Positions 26,181 to 33,633 of a DNA stretch of 64,000 bases are shown here, piece after piece; position 1 is the first letter of the stretch, and every line of letters begins with the position of its first letter. Source of the stretch: Franzmannia pantelleriensis. Lineage in GTDB: Bacteria; Pseudomonadota; Gammaproteobacteria; Pseudomonadales; Halomonadaceae. The stretch is from assembly GCF_900102875.1 (NCBI RefSeq), contig NZ_FNGH01000003.1, forward strand, positions 186,001-250,000, in the 5' to 3' direction. The translations under genes and the position numbers were made by a program. A model generated the notes under the pieces. It had not been told where the DNA came from and did no database searches. It saw only the letters and a list, made by a program, of their open reading frames with translations.

Positions 26181-26265
26181 GACAGGGCAAAGCGGGGGTC
26201 TTCTTCCAGGGAAGGAAGAAGTAGCGTCCAGGGAGGGATTCACAGCGCCCCCGCGGTGGCCTGTC
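26181..26265. repeat. Dispersed structured repeat, family 1, copy B
   Basis: This copy sits between the ligase and aldehyde dehydrogenase genes. Stems are GACAGG/CCTGTC (26181-26186 with 26260-26265), GCGGGGG/CCCCCGC (26192-26198 with 26248-26254) and the inner hairpin CTTCTTCC/GGAAGAAG (26200-26221). The core from 26221 reads GTAGCGTCCAGGGAGGG then ATTCACAGCGCC, close to copy A. The stem bases differ from copy A but pairing is preserved. Confidence 0.8.
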
Positions 26266-26354
26266 GCCGGATAAGCCGCGGGCCGGCTGCCTGGCGGCGT
26301 CGGGAAGCAGCGAACTGAGCCTTGTCACTCGTTACTGGAAGGAAAGAGACGCGT

Positions 26355-27740
26355 ATGCCCACACAGAAAACGATATCTCCCGTCGACGGCTCGGTCTATG
26401 TCGAGCGGGAGCTGGCCGATCCGGCGCAGATCGAGGCGGCGTTGTCGCGGGCGGCCAGCGCTCAGCGCAGCTGGCGCGACGTATCGATCGCCGAGCGTGC
26501 GCGCTACTGCTCGGCGATGGTCGATGCCTTCGTCGCCCGGCGCGATGAGCTCGCCACCGAGCTGACCTGGCAGATGGGCCGTCCGATCAGCGCCGCGGGT
26601 GGCGAAATCGGCGGCTTCGAGGAGCGCGCCAGGGGCATGATCGGCCTAGCCGAGGCAGCGCTGGCGCCAGTTCGGCTAGCCGACAAACCGGGCTTTACCC
26701 GCTATATCACCCGCGAGCCGCTGGGCGTGTCGTTCATCGTCGCGCCGTGGAATTTTCCTTTCATGACCGCAGTGAATGCCATCGTGCCGGCGATCATGGC
26801 CGGCAATACGGTGATTCTCAAACACTCCGCCCAGACCCCGCTGTGCGCCGAGCGCATCCAGCAGGCCTTCGATGCCGCGGGCCTGCCCGAGGGGGTGTTC
26901 CAACACCTGCACCTGTCGCATGCGGCCACCGAACAGCTGATCCGCGACCGGCGCGTCGACCACGTCTCCTTCACCGGCTCGGTGGCCGGCGGCGCGATGG
27001 TCGAGCGCAACGCCGCCGGCCGCTTCATTGCTACCGGCCTGGAACTGGGTGGCAAGGACCCGGCCTATATTCGCGCTGACGTGGATCTCGACGCAGCGGT
27101 GGAAGGCGTGATGGACGGCGCCTTCTTCAATTCGGGGCAGAGCTGCTGCGGCATCGAACGCATCTACGTCGACCAGGCGATCTTCGACGCCTTCGTCGAG
27201 CGTGCGGTGGCCTGGGTCAGGCAGCTCAGACTGGGCAACCCCAGCGACCCCGCCACCACCCTTGGCCCGCTGGTGCGCCCGGCGGCGGCGGATTTCGTGC
27301 GCGGCCAGATCGAGGAGGCGGTGGCCGGCGGCGCCAGGGCGTGGATCGATCCCGGCGACTATCCGCTCTCGGTGCCGGGTAGCGCCTACCTGGCGCCGCA
27401 GATACTCACCGGGGTCGACCACTCGATGCGGGTCATGCACGAAGAGAGTTTCGGGCCGGTGGTCGGCATCATGCCGGTGGCCTCCGACGACGAAGCGGTG
27501 ACGCTGATGAACGACAGTGCCTTCGGACTGACCGCGGCGGTGTTTACCCGCGACATGGCGGCCGGCGAGCGGCTGGCGCAGCGCCTCGAGGCGGGCACGG
27601 TGTTCACCAACCGCTGCGACTACCTCGACCCCGAACTGGCCTGGACCGGCGTCAAGCAGTCGGGGCGCGGCTGTTCGCTGTCACGGCTCGGTTACGAGAC
27701 ACTGACCCGGCCCAAGTCCTTTCACCTCAAACATGCCTAG
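26355..27740 (+). CDS. NAD(P)-dependent aldehyde dehydrogenase
   Basis: The 461-residue protein has the aldehyde dehydrogenase fold with IVAPWNFPFMTAVN (cofactor site, residues 128-141), general base Glu230 in GLELGGKDP and catalytic Cys264 in NSGQSCCGIERIYV. It probably oxidises the aldehyde made by the alcohol dehydrogenase that follows it. A GGAAGGAAAGAG ribosome binding region precedes the chosen ATG. It is nine bases upstream of the alcohol dehydrogenase gene, so the two are surely in one operon. Confidence 0.92.
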   Translation: MPTQKTISPVDGSVYVERELADPAQIEAALSRAASAQRSWRDVSIAERARYCSAMVDAFVARRDELATELTWQMGRPISAAGGEIGGFEERARGMIGLAEAALAPVRLADKPGFTRYITREPLGVSFIVAPWNFPFMTAVNAIVPAIMAGNTVILKHSAQTPLCAERIQQAFDAAGLPEGVFQHLHLSHAATEQLIRDRRVDHVSFTGSVAGGAMVERNAAGRFIATGLELGGKDPAYIRADVDLDAAVEGVMDGAFFNSGQSCCGIERIYVDQAIFDAFVERAVAWVRQLRLGNPSDPATTLGPLVRPAAADFVRGQIEEAVAGGARAWIDPGDYPLSVPGSAYLAPQILTGVDHSMRVMHEESFGPVVGIMPVASDDEAVTLMNDSAFGLTAAVFTRDMAAGERLAQRLEAGTVFTNRCDYLDPELAWTGVKQSGRGCSLSRLGYETLTRPKSFHLKHA

Positions 27741-27749
27741 GAGTCGCCA

Positions 27750-28931
27750 ATGAGCCAGGATATGAGCCAGTTCCATATGGGCTGGAACTACCCCGCCAAT
27801 ATTCTTACCGGTGTCGGGCGCATCCGCGAGCTGCCTGAGGCATGCCAGGCGCTGGGGATGAAGGCGCCGCTGCTGATCACCGATCCCGGGCTTGCCAATC
27901 TGCCCATGGTGCGCGACATCGTGCTGGCCTGTCACGACAGCGGCCTGGGCATCGCCGTGTTCAGCGAGATCAAGGGCAACCCCACCGGCAAGAATGTGCT
28001 CGATGGGATGGCCGCCTTCCGTGACGGCGGTCACGACGGCGTGATCGCCTTCGGCGGTGGCTCTGGTCTCGACGCCGCCAAAGCGGTGGCGCTGATGGCC
28101 AACCAGCGCGAAGGCTTGTCGCTGTGGTCGCTGGAGGACGTCGGTGACAACTGGAAGAACGCCGATGGCGATGCCATCGCGCCCATCGTGGCGGTACCCA
28201 CTACCGCCGGCACCGGCTCTGAGGTAGGGCGCGCCTCGGTGATCACCGACGAGGTCGAGCACGTCAAGCGGATCATCTTCCACCCCGGCATGGTGCCGGC
28301 TACGGTAATACTCGACCCGGAGCTGACTGCCGGCCTGCCGCCCACGATCACTGCCGCCACCGGCATGGATGCCCTCTCCCACTGCCTCGAGGCGTGGTGC
28401 TCACCGCTCTATCACCCCATGGCCGAGGGCATCGCCGTGGAGGGCATGCGGAGGGTCTGCCACTACTTGCCGCGTGCCTACGCCGACGGTAGCGATCTCG
28501 AGGCACGCATGAACATGCTGGTAGCCTCGAGCATGGGCGCCACCGCTTTCCAGCGCGGCCTCGGCGCGATGCACGCCCTGGCGCATCCGCTGGGGGCGCT
28601 GTACGACGCCCATCACGGCACGCTCAATGCGATTCTGATGCCCTATGTGCTGCGCGCCAACGAGCAGGCGATTGGCGAGCAGATGGTGCGCCTCGGGCGC
28701 TACCTCGACCTGCGCCAGCCAGGCACCGCGACGGTGATCGACTGGGTGTTGGAAATGCGCCAGCGGCTGGCGATTCCGCATACACTGGCCGAGCTCAAGA
28801 TGGATACCCAGCAGGCCGACAAGGTGGGGCAGATGGCGGTGGCCGATCCCTCGTCGGGTACCAATCCGATCGCTTTCGATGCCGGCCAGTATCGCGACAT
28901 CTTCGTCGCAGCGGTGGAGGGGCGTCTTTGA
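27750..28931 (+). CDS. Iron-containing (group III) alcohol dehydrogenase
   Basis: The 393-residue protein has the dinucleotide motif FGGGSGLDAAKAVAL (about residues 95-109), the cofactor segment PTTAGTGSEVGRASVI, and the metal ligands of the family: Asp and His in GMDALSHCLEAW and two His in HALAHPLGALYDAHHG. It would oxidise a primary alcohol to an aldehyde or work in reverse. Between an aldehyde dehydrogenase and an amidotransferase it may act on a gamma-glutamylated amino alcohol. The exact substrate is inference. Confidence 0.92.
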   Translation: MSQDMSQFHMGWNYPANILTGVGRIRELPEACQALGMKAPLLITDPGLANLPMVRDIVLACHDSGLGIAVFSEIKGNPTGKNVLDGMAAFRDGGHDGVIAFGGGSGLDAAKAVALMANQREGLSLWSLEDVGDNWKNADGDAIAPIVAVPTTAGTGSEVGRASVITDEVEHVKRIIFHPGMVPATVILDPELTAGLPPTITAATGMDALSHCLEAWCSPLYHPMAEGIAVEGMRRVCHYLPRAYADGSDLEARMNMLVASSMGATAFQRGLGAMHALAHPLGALYDAHHGTLNAILMPYVLRANEQAIGEQMVRLGRYLDLRQPGTATVIDWVLEMRQRLAIPHTLAELKMDTQQADKVGQMAVADPSSGTNPIAFDAGQYRDIFVAAVEGRL

Positions 28932-28991
28932 GCGATAGCTGCCAACTTGGCATAAGATATGGCGCCAGACTTGGAAAGAGGAGGCCGGGCC

Positions 28992-29711
28992 ATGCGCATA
29001 GGACTGCTGCAGTGTGACGATGTGGCGCCTGAGTTGATCGAGACTCACGGCAACTACCCGGCGATGTTCGAAGCGCTGTTCAAGCGCGTTGATCCGAGTC
29101 TAGAGTTTCGCGTGTGGCGCTGCCTCGACGGCGAGATTCCCGACAACGTGGACGCCGCCGACGCCTGGTTGACCACCGGCTCCAAGTTCGGCGTCAACGA
29201 CGGCTTGCCATGGGTCGATGCGCTGTGCGACTTCGTGCGCGAGCTATGGGACGCCGGCAAGCCGCTGGTCGGGGTCTGTTTCGGTCATCAGTTGATCGCC
29301 AAGGCGCTGGGCGGCGAGGTGGTGAAGAGTCCGCGAGGCTGGGGGGTGGGCATGTCGTTCAACTGCGTCAATGCCCGCACCGAATGGATGCAGCCGTGGC
29401 AGCCCAATCTCGATCTGCTGGTCAGCCACCAGGACCAGGTCGAGCGGCTACCGCCGGAGGCCCGTGTGCTGGCCGGCAGCGACTTCTGCCCTTACTACCT
29501 GATGCAGGTCGGCGAGCACTTCCTTGGCGTACAGGGGCACCCCGAGTTCAATAAGCCCTACTCCCATGACCTGATGCAGCTACGCTGCGACCTGGTCGGG
29601 GCGGCGAGGGTCGCCGAGGGACTCGATTCACTGTCAGCCCCGCTGGATGCCGAGCTGACCGTGCGCTGGATCTTGAACTTCATGCGGCGTGCGTTACGTT
29701 CGAGCGACTAA
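28992..29711 (+). CDS. Class I glutamine amidotransferase-like hydrolase
   Basis: The 239-residue protein is a free-standing class I amidotransferase domain with the full triad: Cys96 in GVCFGHQ, His183 and Glu185 in GHPEF. Free-standing members include PuuD-like gamma-glutamyl-amide hydrolases, which fits a final step releasing glutamate in this cluster. A GAGGAGG ribosome binding site supports the start. Its last codons (29637-29685) are duplicated exactly at 32355-32403, where a degraded second 3' end remains. The C-terminus (RRALRSSD) differs from the remnant (QQAR), so the gene end was probably remodelled when the neighbouring island arrived. Confidence 0.88.
   Translation: MRIGLLQCDDVAPELIETHGNYPAMFEALFKRVDPSLEFRVWRCLDGEIPDNVDAADAWLTTGSKFGVNDGLPWVDALCDFVRELWDAGKPLVGVCFGHQLIAKALGGEVVKSPRGWGVGMSFNCVNARTEWMQPWQPNLDLLVSHQDQVERLPPEARVLAGSDFCPYYLMQVGEHFLGVQGHPEFNKPYSHDLMQLRCDLVGAARVAEGLDSLSAPLDAELTVRWILNFMRRALRSSD
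29637..29685 (+). repeat. Direct repeat, left copy (amidotransferase 3' end)
   Basis: A 49-base stretch within the amidotransferase gene is identical to 32355-32403. The two copies bracket the AT-richer island. Flanking codons differ but still encode related residues. Confidence 0.9.
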
Positions 29712-29860
29712 GCAGCTCAAATAACCAGCAGCTATGGTAGGTTAAAGATCAATGCGCTCATAAAGCGAGCAGAAAGGAATAACGCCTGTCTCCGGGTGGC
29801 AGTTGACATATTCAGATGCAGTCCCGGAGGTAAGCAAACAAACCTCATGCCTCGGCGGTC

Positions 29861-30333
29861 TCAAGTTCCAAGCGCAACGCTATTGAATGGTGCTCGAATC
29901 GAGATGGATTTCTTGAGTAGCCCGGCGTAAACCTCCAACAGCGTTCGCCAGTCCAGTTCCTTGAGCGGCTGTATAGTCAGGGATTCGGCGATCTCGTCGA
30001 GTTCTTGCCTGATGTGGACCGATAGGTCCGTGCCCTTTGGCAGGTACCGACGCAACAGCCCATTGCTGTTGAGGGGACGGCCATCCGCGTGGACCCACGC
30101 TGTCATGGGCTGCGCGGGTCAGAGAAGTAGATAGCGGTGCCGGCCTTCTGAGTAATCTCGGCATGCTTCACCTTTTCCCTGCCTTGGTCGTACGTCATGG
30201 ACAGGTGTTCCGATCCTTCCTGAGCTAGCCGGGAGGCATGCCGCTGTATAATGGCTCGGATAGCGTAGTGCGCCCACATCAACATGATGGCAGCTCGTAC
30301 TTCAGCAGTAAGGTGGCGGCAGCAGTGAGCCAT
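29861..30333 (-). pseudogene. Degenerate IS30-family transposase remnant
   Basis: Reading on the minus strand, an N-terminal helix-turn-helix scrap (HLTAEVRAAIMLMW) is joined directly to the IS30 catalytic region (SMTYDQGREKVKHAEIT, AIYFSDPRSP, NGLLRRYLPKGTDLSVH), so most of the middle is deleted. Where IS30 proteins have SPWQRGS, the tryptophan codon has become TGA (30103-30105), and a frameshift then moves the C-terminal part to another frame. The end SVALGT resembles the usual CVALTT. No terminal inverted repeats were recognised. This dead element marks the left part of the island. The flanking 29712-29860 and 30334-30469 hold no gene I can support. Confidence 0.8.
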
Positions 30334-30469
30334 GGCAATACCATACCGAATGGGTCGGGTGTTTCACTTTGTCATTGAGACCGCTGATGTTTTTGGCGTG
30401 GTGAATGGCTTACAGCTGTAAGCTATTTCTTACATTATTTTTATAAAATATACTACAAGTTGAGGTGCT

Positions 30470-31426
30470 GTGAAGACATGCCAGTGTCACACTTTTAGCA
30501 GTATCATTCGTTTCAGCATAGTTGCCGGTACTGGACTAACGGCTGTAGACTGTGTGAGGTCGTTGGTAAAAAAGGGTTGCCAATCTATCCATTGGTTCTC
30601 TAGGAGCGGCTATGTTCCTACAGTCATATCACGACAGGCAAAATATGAGCCGGAGGTTTTTACCTGGGATAAAATTAAGAGTGAATTGAACAAGAGGGAG
30701 CGTGGAGAGCGGCTTTCAAGAATTGTTAGCCTGCTTCGCCGAGAAGTGGCGTATATGCGAAATCCAGAAATACTCAAAGCTGATGAATTGAGAGCGAAAG
30801 GTGATCTAAGTGGCTACTGGGATTATCTTATAGATCGTGCAGATAAGTCAGATTTACCGTTCCAAGACACATTGTCATCTACAAGATATTTCGCTCACAA
30901 AATTTGGCTGAAGCTAAGCGAGAAGGAGTGTTTAGAGTTTCAGAAGAGCTTTGGTGCTTTCTGGGCATGCTGGCGTCATCCTATCCCTATGGACGTGGTG
31001 GAAGAGTTGAATGTCTATGCTAAGGAAGGGCGTCTGCAGCTGCATCGGCCAGTCGCGCCGATAAAAATCAAAGGCGGAAAATATATTCTTGAAACTTCTC
31101 GCAAGAAGATATGCGCTGATGCGCTTATAGATGGGACGGGCGGGGTGGGTGGTGTGAAGGATGTGAAGTCCACCTTAATAAGAAATCTCTTGGTGCGAGG
31201 TTTGGCTATGGAACATCCATGTGGTGGGCTGAAAGTTGATGGATTGACTTATGGCCTGCAAAGCAAATTGAGAAACTCAGGAATTTATTGTTTGGGGCCG
31301 CTGGCTAAAGGTTCTCTTTTCTCTACTAATGCGTTCTGGTTTAACTCACTGTGCGCCTCTAACTTGGCTCACTATTTGGCAATAGAGATTAGATTTTCCT
31401 CTTTCGAGGAGGGGTGCCGGCAATGA
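30470..31426 (+). CDS. N-terminally truncated FAD/NAD(P)-binding oxidoreductase
   Basis: The 318-residue frame begins near IVAGTGLTAVDCVRSLVKKG, which is normally the second dinucleotide motif about 150 residues into FAD/NAD(P)-binding proteins of the HpyO-like/NAD_binding_9 type. The expected first FAD motif (GGGxSG) is absent. The C-terminal family blocks ALIDGTGG and GIYCLGPLAKGSLFSTNAFW are intact. The GTG start has a poorly spaced ribosome binding site. Base composition and codon use are clearly AT-richer than in surrounding genes, pointing to transfer. It is coupled to the next gene by an ATGA overlap. It is probably a 5'-deleted relic, though a shortened active form is possible. Confidence 0.65.
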   Translation: MKTCQCHTFSSIIRFSIVAGTGLTAVDCVRSLVKKGCQSIHWFSRSGYVPTVISRQAKYEPEVFTWDKIKSELNKRERGERLSRIVSLLRREVAYMRNPEILKADELRAKGDLSGYWDYLIDRADKSDLPFQDTLSSTRYFAHKIWLKLSEKECLEFQKSFGAFWACWRHPIPMDVVEELNVYAKEGRLQLHRPVAPIKIKGGKYILETSRKKICADALIDGTGGVGGVKDVKSTLIRNLLVRGLAMEHPCGGLKVDGLTYGLQSKLRNSGIYCLGPLAKGSLFSTNAFWFNSLCASNLAHYLAIEIRFSSFEEGCRQ

Positions 31427-32292
31427 GCATAATGCAGCCATTTTTTTACGTGCTAGGCGGCATGCTGTTAGGACGTTTTTTTCCACAAGCTAAAGCGCTG
31501 CTTTCAAAGCTTCTGATCAGGATTTTTATACCGTATGTGATTGTGTATAACCTTTTGACGTACCAGCCTGGTACAGCAGAGGTTGCGATATTTGGGTTCG
31601 TTTTCTGTGTTTTATTATATTTTTTGGCAGGTCTCATCTGGCGTGATCGTATCACTGCTTTGTCCTTTAGTTATCTCAATATTGGCTGGCTTGGCCTGCC
31701 GCTTGCTATAGCAGTTTTCGGTGATGAAGCGAGTCGAATTATCATCGCGGCTTATATTGGTAGTTCCGTATTTGGGAACATTGCCTCTTCTACAGCGCTT
31801 CAGCCAGAAGCTCACTGGGGTATGTCGATGGTGCGTGCTCTGAAGGCCCCTCCCGTGCTGGCTGTTCTGGCTGGATTGTCTTTGCAACTAGTGCCATTTG
31901 GTTCTGATCTGAACATAATAGCCGTAGGGTATGAGGCGGCTAAACAGTTAATGTCAATTGCTGGGATGGCTGTGCTTGGAATGTGGTTATACAGCTCCAA
32001 AGTTACTCTTGGTGATCTTCGTGCATCGATTCCTGTTGCATGTCTTCGTGCGCTGGCAGGTGGTGCGATAGTTGCTGGGTTTCTTTGGGTAAGCTGGCGC
32101 TTGGGGATAGATGTTGTCACTGACAATGCCTTGGCGCTGTTCATTCTCCCGCTGCTCCCTCCTGCAGCTAACATTGTCGTACTGGAAACTTACTTCCGAG
32201 GCACAGGCGAGTCTGCAAGATTCGTAGCAAGCGGCACTTTGATTTCACTGGGAGTGATAACGCTGATACTGCTGATGGTTCCACTTTTCTAG
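31423..32292 (+). CDS. AEC family transporter (auxin efflux carrier-like)
   Basis: The 289-residue membrane protein has about ten hydrophobic segments in the two-bundle AEC pattern, starting MSIMQPFFYVLGGMLLGRFFPQ and including SYLNIGWLGLPLAIAVFGDEA and LPLLPPAANIVVLETYF, a typical C-terminal block. Such carriers export or exchange small organic acids such as malate. GAGGAGGGG upstream supports this ATG over an in-frame GTG nine bases earlier. It shares the low-GC character of the upstream gene and belongs to the island. Confidence 0.85.
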   Translation: MSIMQPFFYVLGGMLLGRFFPQAKALLSKLLIRIFIPYVIVYNLLTYQPGTAEVAIFGFVFCVLLYFLAGLIWRDRITALSFSYLNIGWLGLPLAIAVFGDEASRIIIAAYIGSSVFGNIASSTALQPEAHWGMSMVRALKAPPVLAVLAGLSLQLVPFGSDLNIIAVGYEAAKQLMSIAGMAVLGMWLYSSKVTLGDLRASIPVACLRALAGGAIVAGFLWVSWRLGIDVVTDNALALFILPLLPPAANIVVLETYFRGTGESARFVASGTLISLGVITLILLMVPLF

Positions 32293-32306
32293 CTTACCTG
32301 TGAGTC

Positions 32307-32417
32307 GAATTAGCCAGCGAGACACGGGGCGACGAAGGGCTCGACGCCTTGAACGCCCCGCTGGATGCCGAGCTGACCGTGCGCTGGATCTTGAACTTCA
32401 TGCAGCAGGCTCGCTAA
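32307..32417 (+). pseudogene. 3' remnant of a second amidotransferase gene
   Basis: In one frame this segment encodes LASETRGDEGLDALNAP, then the same residues as the amidotransferase C-terminus (LDAELTVRWILNFM), then QQAR and a stop. It aligns with the last 36 or so codons of the gene at 28992-29711. No start or catalytic region precedes it; the AEC gene ends 14 bases upstream. It marks the right junction of the island. Confidence 0.85.
32355..32403 (+). repeat. Direct repeat, right copy
   Basis: This is identical over 49 bases to 29637-29685 and lies inside the amidotransferase remnant. Because synonymous and replacement changes flank the identical block, the two copies are not a fresh target-site duplication. 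Confidence 0.9.
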
Positions 32418-32426
32418 GCTCGCGGC

Positions 32427-33626
32427 ATGACCGCGAGCGAAACCTGGCAGTGGCCGATGGCCGAGCTCAGCACGGCGACGGCTAACCTGATCCTGCTGGG
32501 TGTGATCCTGAGCGTCAGCATCGGGGTGGATGCGTTGGCCAGGCGTTGGCACCTGCCGCGTATCTCGCTGCTGGTGCTGGTCGGCGTATGCCTGGCACTG
32601 GTGCAGCAGCTGCTGCTGGGGCGCGACGGCAGTGCGCCGCTGGGGGGGATGAGCGAGCCGCTGATCCACCTGGCGCTGGTGCTGGTGTCGTTCCTGCTCG
32701 GCGGCGAGCTGACCCTGGCGCGGCTGCGCCGAAACGGCTGGTTGCTGGTGGTGATCTCGCTGGCCATCGTGTTGAGCGGTGCGCTACTGGTGGGCGTTGG
32801 GCTGTGGCTGCTGGGCTTCCCGCTGGTGGTGGTGGTCGCGTTGGCGGCGATCTCGGTGGCCACCGAGCCGGCGGAAATCAGCGATGAAGTCTATGCCCGT
32901 GGCGATGACCGGTTGCGTGCCCGGCTGTTGATGGGCATGGTCGCCATCGACGATGCCTGGGGTATTCTTTTGTTCGGGCTGGCGATGGCGCTGCTCGGCT
33001 GGCATTTGACCGGCGACGGCAGCCTGGCGCTGGCCTATGCCGGCTGGGAGCTGGGCGGTGCGCTGGTGCTAGGCGCGGCCATCGGCTTGCCAGCCGCCTG
33101 GCTCACCGGCCGCCTGCGACCGGGGGAGCCGACGCAGGTCGAGGCGTTCGCGCTGATCCTGCTGCTGACCGGCTTTTCGACCTGGTTCGACGTTTCGGGC
33201 TTGCTGGCGGCGATGTTTGCTGGGGCGCTGGTGGCCAATTTCTCCTCCCACCATACTCGCTCGTTCCGCCAGATCGAGCATATTGAGTGGCCGTTCCTGG
33301 TGTTCTTCTTCGTGCTCTCCGGGGCTCACGTCGACCTCAGCTATATGGGCGCGGCGCTGTGGCTGACGCTGGCCTACATCGTGCTACGCCTGGCCGGGCG
33401 CTTGATGGGCGGAGCCCTGGGCGTGCAGTTGACCGGGCGAGGGCGCGAGCTACCGCGGGACATCGGCCTGGCGCTCACGCCCCAGGCCGGTATCGCCATG
33501 GGCATGGCGCTGCTGGTGGTGGAACGCTTCCCCGAGCACCGCTCGCTGCTGCTCTCGGCGGTGGTGGCCTCCACCGTGGTCTTCGAAGTGATCGGCCCCT
33601 TCCTGATTCGCCGCGTGCTGCGCTGA
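32427..33626 (+). CDS. Cation:proton antiporter (CPA2-like)
   Basis: The 399-residue membrane protein has about twelve hydrophobic segments and sodium/proton exchanger-type features: an early ISLLVLVGVCLAL segment, ISVATEPAEISDEV in the unwound-helix region, and the paired aspartates VAIDDAWGILLFG that bind the cation. The end AGIAMGMALLVVERFPE is also typical. The usual ATSP-like triplet reads ATEP here. It probably exchanges Na+ or K+ for H+, useful in a halophile. It begins nine bases after the amidotransferase remnant, so ancestrally it likely followed that gene directly. Confidence 0.87.
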   Translation: MTASETWQWPMAELSTATANLILLGVILSVSIGVDALARRWHLPRISLLVLVGVCLALVQQLLLGRDGSAPLGGMSEPLIHLALVLVSFLLGGELTLARLRRNGWLLVVISLAIVLSGALLVGVGLWLLGFPLVVVVALAAISVATEPAEISDEVYARGDDRLRARLLMGMVAIDDAWGILLFGLAMALLGWHLTGDGSLALAYAGWELGGALVLGAAIGLPAAWLTGRLRPGEPTQVEAFALILLLTGFSTWFDVSGLLAAMFAGALVANFSSHHTRSFRQIEHIEWPFLVFFFVLSGAHVDLSYMGAALWLTLAYIVLRLAGRLMGGALGVQLTGRGRELPRDIGLALTPQAGIAMGMALLVVERFPEHRSLLLSAVVASTVVFEVIGPFLIRRVLR

Positions 33627-33633
33627 GCAGTGC

